This document shows, in pieces, positions 53,692-62,933 of a stretch of DNA of 64,000 nucleotides. Both the position numbers and the translations under genes were made by a program. A model generated the notes under the pieces. That model was not told the DNA's origin and did not search any database. It saw only the letters and a list, made by a program, of their open reading frames with translations. Source of the DNA: Moraxellaceae bacterium (GTDB lineage: Bacteria > Pseudomonadota > Gammaproteobacteria > Pseudomonadales > Moraxellaceae); the NCBI GenBank assembly GCA_030646295.1, contig JAUSND010000024.1:1-64000 (forward strand), read 5' to 3'. Position 1 is the first letter of the stretch. Every line of letters begins with the position of its first letter.

Positions 53692-54243
53692 GTGACCACC
53701 ATCGTATCCGTCCGCCGTGGCAATCTCGTCGCCCTCGGCGGCGACGGCCAGGTTTCTCTCGGCAACACCGTCATGAAGGGCAAGGCCCGCAAGGTTCGCC
53801 GTCTTTACAACAATCAGGTCATTGCCGGCTTTGCCGGTGGCACGGCCGATGCCTTTACCCTTTTCGACTATTTCGAAGCCAAGCTGCAGAAACACTCCGG
53901 CCATCTGTTGCGGGCTGCGGTCGAGCTGGCCAAGGACTGGCGCACGGATCGCACCCTGCGCCGCCTGGAAGCCATGCTGGTGGTCGCCGACAAGACCGCA
54001 TCGCTCATCATCACCGGCAACGGTGACGTGCTCGAGCCTGAAGAAGGCGTGCTCGCCATCGGATCGGGTGGCAACTACGCCATGGCCGCCGCACGCGCCC
54101 TGGTGGAAAACACCGATCTGGATGCCCGCACCATTGTGGAAAAATCCCTGACTATCGCCGGCGATATCTGTGTGTACACCAACCACAATTTCATGATCGA
54201 AACGCTTGAGGCCGAACCGGCAAAAAACGGAGAAACGGCATGA
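53692..54243 (+). CDS. hslV: ATP-dependent protease peptidase subunit HslV
   Basis: A 183-residue proteasome-like peptidase. The start is a GTG at 53692 preceded by AGAGG: after removal of the initiator the N-terminal catalytic Thr-Thr ([10 protein letters not shown]) is exposed as the mechanism requires, whereas a frame opening earlier at 53656 would bury it. Conserved regions [19 protein letters not shown] and [13 protein letters not shown] are present. It forms a double hexamer capped by HslU, whose gene overlaps it by 4 bases, and degrades misfolded proteins in the cytoplasm. Confidence 0.97.
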   Translation: MTTIVSVRRGNLVALGGDGQVSLGNTVMKGKARKVRRLYNNQVIAGFAGGTADAFTLFDYFEAKLQKHSGHLLRAAVELAKDWRTDRTLRRLEAMLVVADKTASLIITGNGDVLEPEEGVLAIGSGGNYAMAAARALVENTDLDARTIVEKSLTIAGDICVYTNHNFMIETLEAEPAKNGETA

Positions 54244-55583
54244 GCCAGATGACGCCGCGTGAAATCGTGCATGAACTTGATCGTCATATTGTCGGCCAGA
54301 GTGCCGCCAAGCGTGCCGTGGCCCTGGCACTGCGCAACCGCTGGCGCCGCATGCAACTGCCCGAAGCACAGCGCAATGAAGTGTCGCCGAAAAACATCCT
54401 GATGATCGGCCCGACCGGTGTTGGCAAAACCGAAATTGCCCGCCGCCTGGCCAGACTCGCCAACGCCCCTTTCATCAAGGTCGAAGCCACCAAGTTCACC
54501 GAAGTCGGTTATGTCGGCCGCGATGTCGAAACGATTATTCGCGACCTTGCCGACATGGCGCTGAAAATGACGCGCGAACAGGAAATGCAAAAGGTGGAGC
54601 ACCGTGCCTTTGAGTCAGCCGAAGAACGCATTCTTGATGCACTGCTGCCACCGGCACGCGTTGGCGACGGCAATGACAGCAACAGGACCGATAACTCCAC
54701 CCGGCAGATTTTCCGCAAGAAACTGCGCGAAGGCGAGCTGGACGACCGCGAGATTGAAATCGATCTGCCGCAAGCCGCCATGGGCGTGAACATCATGGCG
54801 CCTCCCGGCATGGAAGACATGACCAGCCAGCTGCAAAACCTGTTCTCCAGCATGGGCCAGGGCAAGCGCCAGAGTCAGCGTATAAAGGTGAAAGAAGCCC
54901 TGAAGCGCCTGCAGGAAGACGAAGCCGGCAAACTGCTTAACGAGGAAGAAATCAAGGCAAAATCCCTGCATGCAGTCGAACAGAACGGCATCGTCTTTCT
55001 TGATGAGATAGACAAGGTTTGCCGTCGTGGCGACAGCCACGGGGGAGCCGACGTTTCGCGCGAAGGCGTGCAGCGCGACCTGCTGCCGCTTATCGAAGGT
55101 TGCACCGTGAACACCAAGTACGGCATGGTGAAAACGGATCACATCCTGTTCATTGCTTCCGGCGCCTTCCACCTGTCGCGTCCGTCGGATCTGATCCCGG
55201 AATTGCAGGGCCGCCTGCCGATTCGTGTCGAACTGGAAGCGCTGTCGCCATCCGACTTCGAGCGCATCCTGACCGAGCCGCATTTCTCGCTGACACAGCA
55301 ATACCAGGCGCTGCTGGCGGCCGAAGGGCTTGGCATCGAGTTCACACCGGACTGCGTAAAGCGCCTGGCCGAAATCGCCTGGCAGGTGAACGAACGTACC
55401 GAGAACATCGGTGCCCGCCGCCTGCACACGGTACTGGAGAAGCTGCTGGAAGACATTTCCTTCAATGCTGCCGATCTTGCGGCCGAGCATCATGACAAGG
55501 TCCTGTCGATTACTGCTGCCGATGTAGAACAGCATCTGGGCGGACTTGTGCAGGATGAAGACCTGAGCCGGTTCATTCTCTGA
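54240..55583 (+). CDS. hslU: ATP-dependent protease ATPase subunit HslU
   Basis: A 447-residue AAA+ unfoldase that feeds substrates to HslV. Walker A is GPTGVGKTE (about 57-65) and Walker B is [10 protein letters not shown]; the pore motif is in the region GYVGRD, the I domain spans about 110-240, and the extreme C-terminus (EDLSRFIL) has the form that inserts into HslV. Length is normal. It is translationally coupled to hslV. Confidence 0.98.
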   Translation: MSQMTPREIVHELDRHIVGQSAAKRAVALALRNRWRRMQLPEAQRNEVSPKNILMIGPTGVGKTEIARRLARLANAPFIKVEATKFTEVGYVGRDVETIIRDLADMALKMTREQEMQKVEHRAFESAEERILDALLPPARVGDGNDSNRTDNSTRQIFRKKLREGELDDREIEIDLPQAAMGVNIMAPPGMEDMTSQLQNLFSSMGQGKRQSQRIKVKEALKRLQEDEAGKLLNEEEIKAKSLHAVEQNGIVFLDEIDKVCRRGDSHGGADVSREGVQRDLLPLIEGCTVNTKYGMVKTDHILFIASGAFHLSRPSDLIPELQGRLPIRVELEALSPSDFERILTEPHFSLTQQYQALLAAEGLGIEFTPDCVKRLAEIAWQVNERTENIGARRLHTVLEKLLEDISFNAADLAAEHHDKVLSITAADVEQHLGGLVQDEDLSRFIL

Positions 55584-55590
55584 TCAACCC

Positions 55591-55625
55591 GCATGGCGCC
55601 GGCATGACCTGTGCCGACGCCATGC
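55591..55625. other. long imperfect hairpin between hslU and the DUF971 gene
   Basis: GCATGGCG pairs with CGCCATGC and an inner CGGCA pairs with TGCCG, giving a two-part stem directly after the hslU stop. No T-tract follows, so it may be an RNA-stabilising or processing element, or a weak terminator, between hslU and the next gene. Confidence 0.5.
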
Positions 55626-55648
55626 TCCGACACCAGCACCCATGACCT

Positions 55649-56005
55649 ATGCAACCCACTGAACTGCGCTACCGCAAAACCGAGCGCGAGCTCGTCCTGA
55701 CCTGGGACGATGGCACGTTCACCCTCAGCGCCGAGTTCCTTCGCGTGCACTCGCCATCCGCCGAGGTTCAGGGCCATGACGGACGTGGCGGCGTTCTGCC
55801 GCTGCAAAAACAGCAGGTGACAATCACCGGCATCGAGCCTGTCGGCAATTACGCCGTACGTCTCGTGTTTTCGGATGGCCACAATACCGGCCTGTACAGC
55901 TGGGACACCCTGCGGCATCTCTGCCTGCACCGGGAGCAACTCTGGGCCGCTTACCTGCAAGCGACGGCGACCAAGGCCCCCGGGGTACAGACGTTTACTC
56001 CCTGA
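55649..56005 (+). CDS. DUF971 family protein
   Basis: A 118-residue protein of the DUF971 family, a small zinc- or iron-sulfur-associated fold also found at the N-terminus of gamma-butyrobetaine hydroxylases. Family segments are LVLTWDDGTFTLSAEFLRVHS, split here at residue 34, and YAVRLVFSDGHNTGLYSWDTL. Its role is unknown, but it regularly follows hslVU and precedes ubiE, as it does here; some homologues are linked to iron-sulfur carrier functions. No catalytic motif is evident. Confidence 0.9.
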   Translation: MQPTELRYRKTERELVLTWDDGTFTLSAEFLRVHSPSAEVQGHDGRGGVLPLQKQQVTITGIEPVGNYAVRLVFSDGHNTGLYSWDTLRHLCLHREQLWAAYLQATATKAPGVQTFTP

Positions 56006-56178
56006 GTCATTCCTGTTGCCCCCAGGCATTATCCGCCAGACGGTCACATTTGCTCACGGTCCTGACCTGCCCATCAGGCCGGCCGCACAGTACAATCCGC
56101 CCGCCCCTGCACAAGCAGGCATGCCCTGATCTGCCGGAAATATTTTTTCCTTGCAGATCAACCTGTTAATACCCGCAC

Positions 56179-56967
56179 ATGGAGCCCTCGATGAACGCAG
56201 CCAGCACCGGCCCCCAGACCCCCGATCTTGTCTACACCCCGGAAGGCCAGCCCCTGCGCAAGGAAGACATCAAGACGCTGGCGGATGAAATGCGTTACGA
56301 ACTGGGCCGCTACCGTGCCTGGCGCGGGCATCATGACGCGGCCTTTCAGGAAAAATTCGTCACCCTGCAAAAATGGCTGGCCGGCCGCCTCACCCGCACC
56401 CATGCCGACCTGCTGGAAGATCCCCGTTACCGTGAAGTCACCCAGTTTTTCCTCAGTGACCTCTATGGCGGCCTGGACCTGACCGAACTGGCCCGCGAAG
56501 TGGAGCGCGCCCTGCCCATTGCCACCCGCCTGCTGCCTGACTCTGTCATGCGCACCTCGGCCGTGGCGCTGGAGCTGAACGCAATCACCGGCGAGCTGGA
56601 TGAGGCCCTCACCACCATGCTGTTTGAAACCATGGGGGTCACCGACATCACCGAGGCAGCCGTCATCGAGGCCTACCGGGCCTGCGACTATCAGGCGGCA
56701 CGTCACCATCAGCTTGACCTGCTGGCCGAACTGGGCGGCGGTCTGGATCGCTATGTGCGTTCCCGCGTGATCTATGCCACCTTCAAGATTGCCCACCGTC
56801 CCGCCAAAATGGCCGGCCTTGGCGGCCTCTACGACTTTCTGGACCGTGGCTTTGCCGTCATGCGCCCGATGGGATCTGCGCAGGACTTCCTCAACCAGTT
56901 CATCGGCAAGGAACGCGCCATCGTTGACGCCCTCTGCGCCGGCACGCCAGACCCGTTCAATCCCTGA
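56179..56967 (+). CDS. conserved hypothetical helical protein (FFLEELY-motif-like)
   Basis: A 262-residue, predicted all-helical cytoplasmic protein. The segment TQFFLSDLYGGLDLTELARE near residue 92 resembles the FFLEELY-motif proteins of unknown function found in Pseudomonas and relatives. No signal peptide, membrane segment or catalytic motif is visible. It lies between the DUF971 gene and ubiE, with an 84-base gap to ubiE, so a link to ubiquinone synthesis is possible but unsupported. The ATG at 56179 is used; an ATG at 56191 is also plausible. Confidence 0.78.
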   Translation: MEPSMNAASTGPQTPDLVYTPEGQPLRKEDIKTLADEMRYELGRYRAWRGHHDAAFQEKFVTLQKWLAGRLTRTHADLLEDPRYREVTQFFLSDLYGGLDLTELAREVERALPIATRLLPDSVMRTSAVALELNAITGELDEALTTMLFETMGVTDITEAAVIEAYRACDYQAARHHQLDLLAELGGGLDRYVRSRVIYATFKIAHRPAKMAGLGGLYDFLDRGFAVMRPMGSAQDFLNQFIGKERAIVDALCAGTPDPFNP

Positions 56968-57051
56968 TCTGACGCAAGCCACCGGCCTTTCCGGCTTGCA
57001 CCATGGACGGGGCCGGTCGACAATGCCGGCTCCGTTGCTGACGACGCCATC

Positions 57052-57828
57052 ATGTCTGACCAGAAGCCCACTCCCCCCGTAACGCCGGAAGGCACCACGC
57101 ACTTCGGTTACCAGACCGTTGCTGCCACCGAAAAGGCAAAGAAAGTCGCCGAGGTTTTTCATTCCGTGGCGGCCCGCTACGATGTCATGAACGACCTGAT
57201 GTCGTTCGGCATTCATCGCCTGTGGAAACGCTACACCATTGAAATGGCCGGTGTCCGTCCTGGTCAGCAGGTGCTCGACATTGCCGGCGGCACTGGCGAT
57301 CTGGCCAAGGCCTTCAGCAAGCGTGTCGGCCCTACCGGCAAGGTCATCCTGTCCGATATCAATGCCTCCATGCTGGGCGTGGGACGTGATCGCCTGATTG
57401 ATACCGGCCTTACGCAGAATCTGGAGTTTGTGCAGGCCAATGCCGAGTGCCTGCCGTTTGCCGACAACACCTTCGATCTGCTCACCATTTCCTTCGGCCT
57501 GCGCAACGTCACCGACAAGGACAAGGCGCTGGCGTCGATGTACCGCGTGCTGAAGCCGGGTGGCCGCCTGCTGGTGCTGGAGTTCTCCAAACCGGTGATC
57601 GAGCCGCTGTCCAAGGCCTATGATGCCTATTCGTTCAGCGTACTGCCGGCACTGGGCAAGATGATCACCCAGGATGCAGACAGTTACCGTTATCTGGCGG
57701 AGTCCATCCGCATGCACCCTGATCAGGAAACCCTGAAAGGCATGATGGAAACCGCCGGTTTCGAACGCACGGATTACCACAACCTCACCGGCGGCATTGT
57801 CGCCCTGCACCGCGGATTCAAGCTGTGA
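57052..57828 (+). CDS. ubiE: ubiquinone/menaquinone methyltransferase UbiE
   Basis: A 258-residue SAM-dependent C-methyltransferase of ubiquinone synthesis. The family start THFGYQTV leads to [21 protein letters not shown]; the SAM motif is [12 protein letters not shown] and the later signatures [10 protein letters not shown] and [13 protein letters not shown] are intact. It acts in the cytoplasm on the membrane-bound quinone head group. ubiJ overlaps its end by 4 bases, and ubiB overlaps ubiJ, so ubiE-ubiJ-ubiB is one operon. Confidence 0.97.
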   Translation: MSDQKPTPPVTPEGTTHFGYQTVAATEKAKKVAEVFHSVAARYDVMNDLMSFGIHRLWKRYTIEMAGVRPGQQVLDIAGGTGDLAKAFSKRVGPTGKVILSDINASMLGVGRDRLIDTGLTQNLEFVQANAECLPFADNTFDLLTISFGLRNVTDKDKALASMYRVLKPGGRLLVLEFSKPVIEPLSKAYDAYSFSVLPALGKMITQDADSYRYLAESIRMHPDQETLKGMMETAGFERTDYHNLTGGIVALHRGFKL

Positions 57829-58460
57829 CCTCGCTCCCTCAGGTACTGGCACTGAAAGCACTGGAAAGCCTGATTCGTCAGGCCCTGTTGCTGGACCCTG
57901 CCACCGCCCAACGCCTGCAGGCCTATGCCGGCAAGCGTCTTTATGTTGAAACCCGTAGCCCCGTACTGGGCCTGTTTGTCTGGCTGGAGAGTGACGGGGT
58001 GTATTTGCGCAGCGAAGGGGATCGCCACCCCCACGCCACCATCGAGGCGCCCAGCATCGAACTGCTGAAAATGGCACTCAGCAATGATGCGCACTTTATT
58101 GGCGGCCCCGTGAAAGTGCATGGCGATGTCATGCTGGTGCAGGAGTTGCACGCACTGGCGCGCGATCTGGATATCGACTGGGAGGCCGGCATTGCCCGCG
58201 TGTTTGGCGATACGCTGTCACACCCGGTATCGCAGGGTCTGAAGGGCCTGTTCGGCCTTGCCAAACGCACCGCCAATGTTTTCCTGCGCAACACCGGTGA
58301 ATACCTGCGTGAAGAAAAGGAAATTGTGCCGGTGCGCTGGGAAGTTGAAGAATATCTTGGCGACAACCAGGATCTGCGTGCCGACATTGAACGCGTAGAG
58401 GCACGGCTTGAACGCCTGAAAAAGCGCGTCAGCAAACTTGATACCACCGAGCCGACATGA
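57825..58460 (+). CDS. ubiJ: ubiquinone biosynthesis accessory factor UbiJ (SCP2 domain)
   Basis: A 211-residue protein: an SCP2-type lipid-binding domain at about 10-110 ([20 protein letters not shown]) that can hold hydrophobic ubiquinone intermediates, and a C-terminal coiled coil ([19 protein letters not shown], about 186-204) used for assembly of the Ubi metabolon with UbiK. It lies between ubiE and ubiB with 4-base overlaps on both sides, the canonical operon. Confidence 0.95.
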   Translation: MTSLPQVLALKALESLIRQALLLDPATAQRLQAYAGKRLYVETRSPVLGLFVWLESDGVYLRSEGDRHPHATIEAPSIELLKMALSNDAHFIGGPVKVHGDVMLVQELHALARDLDIDWEAGIARVFGDTLSHPVSQGLKGLFGLAKRTANVFLRNTGEYLREEKEIVPVRWEVEEYLGDNQDLRADIERVEARLERLKKRVSKLDTTEPT

Positions 58461-60079
58461 TGCTGACTCACCTGCCCCGACTGCTCGCCATCTGGACGGT
58501 TATTGCACGTTATCGACTCGATACATTATTACCGCCCCCGCCAGGCATTCGCGGCACACTGCTGGTCATGATGCTGCGTCTGCATCCCGCCTGGTGGCTG
58601 GCCGGCGCCCGGGCACGGCACCCCGCCCGTCTGCGCGAGGCCTTTGAGGAACTGGGCCCGCTCTTCATCAAGCTGGGCCAGCTGCTGGCAACACGCCGCG
58701 ACCTGCTGCCGGCCAACATCCTTGATGAGCTGGTGAAGCTGCAGGATCAGGTGCCACCGTTTCCGTCGCGCATTGCCATGGCCATTGTCGAGACCGAACT
58801 CAACGCCCCGCTCAAGGAAAAATTTTCCCGCTTTGACGAACAGCCCCTGGCGGCTGCCTCCATTGCGCAGGTACATACCGCTGCCCTGCCCGATGGGCGT
58901 GAAGTCGTTGTGAAAATCCTTCGCCCTGGCGTCGCCGCACAAATCCGGCAGGACATGGCGTTGCTGCGCGACCTGACCGCCTGGCTGGAGGCCAGCTTCC
59001 CGCAACTGGCACAGTTTCATCCGCACCGCATCGCGCGCGATTACGAACAGACGCTGCTCGACGAAACCGATCTTCTGCGCGAAGCCGCCAATACCCGCCA
59101 GATGCGCAAGAACTTCCTCAACTCGGACATGCTCTATGTGCCTGAAGTTCACGATGCCTGGTGCACCACCAACATCATGGTGGCAGAGCGCATTTATGGC
59201 GTACCTGTCGATGATCATGCCAGTTTTGCCAGACTGAACATCAGTCGCCAGCAACTGGCCGAAAAAGGGTTCGCCATCTTTTTCACGCAGTTGCTCAACC
59301 ACAACTTCTTTCATGCCGACATGCACCCGGGCAACGTCTTTGTGGAGACCGCCAACCCGGCCAATCCGCGCTACATTGCACTGGATGTCGCGATTGTCGG
59401 CCATCTGGCCCGCGAAGATCAGCTCACCGTTGCCCGCATTGCACTGGCTCTGGTCTCACGTGACTACGGCGAAATCATCCGGGTGGCGCATCGTGCCGGC
59501 TGGCTGCCCCCGGGGGCCAACCTTAACCAGCTCACCAACGAGGTACAGCGCATCATTGCGCCGGTGCTGGAAAAACCGATTGATCAGATCCAGTTCGGAC
59601 CAACGCTGCTGGCCGTACTCGACATGGCGCGCGAACACCATCTGGAAATTCCGGTACAGCTGGTCCTGCTCATCAAGACCCTGGTACATGTGGAAGGACT
59701 GGGCCGCAGCCTGTATCCAGCACTCGACATCTGGACGCTGGGCCGCCCGCTGCTGAGCCGCTGGCTCAATGACCAGATCGGCCCATCGGCACTCATCAAG
59801 CGTCTGAGCGAGCAGGCACCGGCGCTGATTACCGGCCTGCCCGACATGCCGGATCTGGTACTTGATGCCCTGACGCAAATGCGGCAGAACGGTCAGTGGC
59901 AAGAACGGCAGTTGCGCGAATTCAGCACCCTGCGTCAGGAGATGCGCGTTGCCCGCAGGCGCGACTTTATCGCACTGCTCGGCATCGGCGGAGGGGTGAT
60001 GATGATCACGAGTGGCACAGCAACCATGCTGGGTGGCATGCTGATCGGCATTGCGGGACTGTGGCGAATAAGCCGCTAA
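58457..60079 (+). CDS. ubiB: UbiB, ABC1-family atypical kinase of ubiquinone synthesis, with altered DFG-type motif
   Basis: A 540-residue membrane-anchored ABC1 protein with the KxGQ motif in LFIKLGQLLATRRDLL, the A-rich loop AAASIAQVH and the catalytic-loop region FHADMHPGNVF. The metal-binding segment reads ALDVAIVGHL: Asp310 is kept, but the glycine of DFG/DCG is Ala312, unlike E. coli UbiB and unlike the paralogue at 32850. Two C-terminal helices (about 500-535) anchor it. UbiB is thought to use ATP to help extract quinone intermediates from the membrane. It is the last gene of ubiEJB and ends 5 bases from the convergent tadD-like gene. Confidence 0.95.
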   Translation: MMLTHLPRLLAIWTVIARYRLDTLLPPPPGIRGTLLVMMLRLHPAWWLAGARARHPARLREAFEELGPLFIKLGQLLATRRDLLPANILDELVKLQDQVPPFPSRIAMAIVETELNAPLKEKFSRFDEQPLAAASIAQVHTAALPDGREVVVKILRPGVAAQIRQDMALLRDLTAWLEASFPQLAQFHPHRIARDYEQTLLDETDLLREAANTRQMRKNFLNSDMLYVPEVHDAWCTTNIMVAERIYGVPVDDHASFARLNISRQQLAEKGFAIFFTQLLNHNFFHADMHPGNVFVETANPANPRYIALDVAIVGHLAREDQLTVARIALALVSRDYGEIIRVAHRAGWLPPGANLNQLTNEVQRIIAPVLEKPIDQIQFGPTLLAVLDMAREHHLEIPVQLVLLIKTLVHVEGLGRSLYPALDIWTLGRPLLSRWLNDQIGPSALIKRLSEQAPALITGLPDMPDLVLDALTQMRQNGQWQERQLREFSTLRQEMRVARRRDFIALLGIGGGVMMITSGTATMLGGMLIGIAGLWRISR

Positions 60080-60084
60080 CCGGG

Positions 60085-60984
60085 TCAGTTGGGCAGCCGT
60101 ACTGATGCATTCGCCTCTTCTGCCCGGGCCCGCTCCAGATTGGCTGCTGCACGCGGATACCAGCGGGGGCTGGCCTCCATTGCCTGCTCGAAGTAACTGA
60201 TTGCTGCCTTGTAGTCCTTGCGCAGCAATGCGATGTAACCAATATTGTTGAGTGCCTCTTCCCTGGGCTGACGGTTCACCGCCTCGGAAAGCGCACGTGA
60301 ATAATCACCCTGCCAGGCAATCGACAGCACCATGTTGGCATGCAGGTGCGAACCGTCCGGCGTCATCCGCAAGCCATCCCTGAAACACTTCTCCGCAGCA
60401 ACATAGTCACCCGCCATCAGCATGGAGTAGCCCATGTTGTTCAGTATCATCGGGTGACCGGGCTGCAGGGCCAGCGCCTGGGTGTAATACTGCTGGGCGC
60501 GCTCTCGCTCATTGCCCAGATCCAGCAACAGGCCCATCGCATTCAGTGTGCGCCACCGGGGCGGTGAAACCTTCAGCAAGACCTCGATATCCTTTCTTGC
60601 CTCCTCCCTACGTCCGAGTGAAACCAGCGCCAGTGCTCGTCCCTCCAGAGCATCCATGTCCTGCGGGTTCTTCGTGATTACCTGGTCAAACGCGACCAGC
60701 GCCATCGCAGGCTCACCGGCAGCAAGGTAAGTCTCGCCCAAACCACGCAAGGCCACCGGATCATCCGGGTTTTTCTCCAGCAGATTCTGCCATCCGGCCA
60801 GTGCGGAAGCATGATCACCAAAGTGGGAGGCACGCTCCGCGTCTGCACGCACTTGCTCCGGTGTCGCCGGCGTCTTGAGTTCTTCCTTGGCTTTTTTGGG
60901 CTTGGGGCTGCTATTGCAGGCAGAAACCATCAACACCAGCAGCAGAAATGACGTGGCACGAGCGAGCACAACCGAATATTTCAC
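60085..60984 (-). CDS. tadD: Tad pilus TPR lipoprotein TadD
   Basis: A 299-residue predicted lipoprotein with signal MKYSVVLARATSFLLLVLMVSAC (lipobox VSAC, Cys23 region) and about six TPR repeats (for example ALRGLGETYLAAGEPAMALV and ILNNMGYSMLMAGDYVAAE), ending in a charged tail. It matches TadD, the outer-membrane-associated assembly factor of Tad secretin complexes. It overlaps tadC by 4 bases and is the last gene visible in the tadA-tadB-tadC-tadD run. Confidence 0.88.
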   Translation of the reverse strand: MKYSVVLARATSFLLLVLMVSACNSSPKPKKAKEELKTPATPEQVRADAERASHFGDHASALAGWQNLLEKNPDDPVALRGLGETYLAAGEPAMALVAFDQVITKNPQDMDALEGRALALVSLGRREEARKDIEVLLKVSPPRWRTLNAMGLLLDLGNERERAQQYYTQALALQPGHPMILNNMGYSMLMAGDYVAAEKCFRDGLRMTPDGSHLHANMVLSIAWQGDYSRALSEAVNRQPREEALNNIGYIALLRKDYKAAISYFEQAMEASPRWYPRAAANLERARAEEANASVRLPN

Positions 60985-61922
60985 TGACCCATCCTGATAA
61001 AGCCATAAAAGATGCGAATGAACGCCGGGCCAAGGATAACAAGAAAAAGTGCCGGAAAGATAAACAACATGATCGGGAAGATCAGCTTCACCGGAAGCTT
61101 GGCCGCCTTCTCGCGAGCATTCTGGATGCGTACCAGCCGCATGCCATCGGCATGCTCACGCAGCGCACTGGCAATACTGGTACCAAACTGCTCGGACTGA
61201 ACCAGAATACTGGTCAGCGCACTGATTTCCTCAACAGCAGTACGATCAGACAACCCGCGCAATGCCGCTTCACGCTGCTTGCCCGCACGCAACTCCAGCG
61301 ACACCAGCTGCAACTCTTCAGCAATCAGCGGATGCGCATGACCCAGCTCGCTGGCAATACGGTTGATGGCTGCATCCAGGCCAAGCCCCGCCTCGACGCA
61401 CACCACCAGCATGTCCAGCGCATCAGGAAATGAAGAGGCAATCGTATTCTGACGCTGCTCGATACGATGCTGAAGAAAGATATCCGGCCCGAAGAATCCG
61501 ATCAGCCCTGCCACGCTCAGCAAGGATACGCCTATCACCGCCTTCTCACCCAGCATCCCCATCAGCAACAGGGGCAGTACAACCAGCATGGGCAGAACAA
61601 ACGCTGCAATCAGCTTGGTTGCCAGAAACCAGGACACGGCCTTTGGCTGGCGAAAACCCGCCTGGACCAGACGGCTTTTCAGGCGCGATTTGCGCCAGTC
61701 CTCGGCCGGCAGCATGACCTTTGCAACCGGCTCGATGAAATGAACCGTAAACGCACCTTCACGAGTCGTCATCTGCGCGTGCTGAACCTTGGGGTCGGCA
61801 ATCTCGCGCAAACGGCGCTTTAAAGGCGAAAACGTTCCGAAAAGCCAGTGTGACGCACCCATGATGATAAAAACGGTGGTCACAAACACCAGCAGAAGAA
61901 TCAGACCCAGATTGATGGTCAT
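60981..61922 (-). CDS. tadC: Tad pilus inner-membrane protein TadC
   Basis: A 313-residue inner-membrane platform protein of the T2SSF family. Helices lie at about 5-25, 90-135 and near the C-terminus; the cytoplasmic part has the family sequence FPDALDMLVVCVEAGLGLDA and ELQLVSLELRAGKQREAAL. The ATG at 61922 with AGGA upstream is preferred to an ATG at 61970. It works with TadB and the TadA ATPase in assembling Flp pili. A 10-base gap separates it from tadB. Confidence 0.93.
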   Translation of the reverse strand: MTINLGLILLLVFVTTVFIIMGASHWLFGTFSPLKRRLREIADPKVQHAQMTTREGAFTVHFIEPVAKVMLPAEDWRKSRLKSRLVQAGFRQPKAVSWFLATKLIAAFVLPMLVVLPLLLMGMLGEKAVIGVSLLSVAGLIGFFGPDIFLQHRIEQRQNTIASSFPDALDMLVVCVEAGLGLDAAINRIASELGHAHPLIAEELQLVSLELRAGKQREAALRGLSDRTAVEEISALTSILVQSEQFGTSIASALREHADGMRLVRIQNAREKAAKLPVKLIFPIMLFIFPALFLVILGPAFIRIFYGFIRMGQ

Positions 61923-61932
61923 ACTGAAATCC

Positions 61933-62919
61933 TCATACGCGAATATCCACCATCTTCTGAACCACCGCAAAACCCGTGGCCATCAGCAGCAGCTGAATCC
62001 CGATAATAACCAGACCAAGTTCGCTATCGAACAGTGTCGCAAGATATGTCGGATTGGTAATGGTCAGTGCACCTGCAACCACAAAGGGCAGGGCGATAAG
62101 AACGTTTGCGGAGTACTTCATTTCTGCCGCAAGAATCCTGACCTCTCGCCGGGTGGTCTCACGGGAGCGCATCACATTGGCAATACGGTTGAGAACCTCG
62201 GCGAGGTTACCGCCGGTAGTGCGCTGGATAAGCACTGCCGTAATGAAATACTGGAGCTCGTCATTGCCCACCCGCGCACCAAGATCAATCATTGCACGCT
62301 CGACATCCAGACCGAAGTTCATTTCCTCGAACGTAGTCCTGAACTCGCTGGCAATGGGCTCATGCAACTGGTCTGCAGCATTCCTGAGCGATGCAGTGAA
62401 GGGATTGCCTGCGCGCATTGACCTGGCCAGGAAATCCATGGCATCCGGCAGCTGGGAGCTCAGCAAATCCAGGCGTTTCCGACGCTCGCGCATGACATAG
62501 AGATAGGGCACAAAGAAGCCGGCAAGCAGCGCAACCGGTACCACAACAAAAGGATTGCCTGGTGTAAACAGCAACAGCACAACCAGAAGGATCATGCTGA
62601 GAATGAACTGGATGAGCATGTACCGTGACACCGTGATGTCCATGCCCGCCTGCTCAAGCATTCTGTCCACGGCATGCATGCGCGGAATCCGCACCAGCAG
62701 CCGGTTAAGCGCAGGCATGTCACTGAATGCGCGCTGCCGCAGCAGATCAAGTGCCTGGTCACGGTTAACACCCCCGGCAGAAAGCGACCTTAGCCGGCGA
62801 TTGACACGTACGGCGCGCTCAACATTCAGGCTCTGCCAGAGCATGTAAAGGCCCTGCACCAGCGCCAGCGCTGCCACAAATGCCACAAACGAGATGAGGT
62901 AGATCGTCCACGTATTCAT
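61933..62919 (-). CDS. tadB: Tad pilus inner-membrane protein TadB
   Basis: A 328-residue T2SSF-family membrane protein. One N-terminal helix (about 5-27), a pair at about 95-135 and one at the C-terminus surround a cytoplasmic domain with SSQLPDAMDFLARSMRAGNP and TTFEEMNFGLDVERAM, typical of TadB. It starts 14 bases after tadA and precedes tadC in the conserved order. Confidence 0.94.
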   Translation of the reverse strand: MNTWTIYLISFVAFVAALALVQGLYMLWQSLNVERAVRVNRRLRSLSAGGVNRDQALDLLRQRAFSDMPALNRLLVRIPRMHAVDRMLEQAGMDITVSRYMLIQFILSMILLVVLLLFTPGNPFVVVPVALLAGFFVPYLYVMRERRKRLDLLSSQLPDAMDFLARSMRAGNPFTASLRNAADQLHEPIASEFRTTFEEMNFGLDVERAMIDLGARVGNDELQYFITAVLIQRTTGGNLAEVLNRIANVMRSRETTRREVRILAAEMKYSANVLIALPFVVAGALTITNPTYLATLFDSELGLVIIGIQLLLMATGFAVVQKMVDIRV

Positions 62920-62933
62920 CGATCACGTCCCCG

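Noticed and set aside
56974-56999. Hairpin GCAAGCC ... GGCTTGC after the FFLEELY-like gene
   Set aside because: Seven-base stem with a 12-base loop and no T-tract; could be chance in this GC-rich sequence.
56158-58077. A 639-codon open frame on the minus strand opposite the FFLEELY-like, ubiE and ubiJ genes
   Set aside because: It runs antisense to genes with clear family motifs, has low-complexity GC-driven composition and no recognisable domain; long antisense frames are common in GC-rich DNA.
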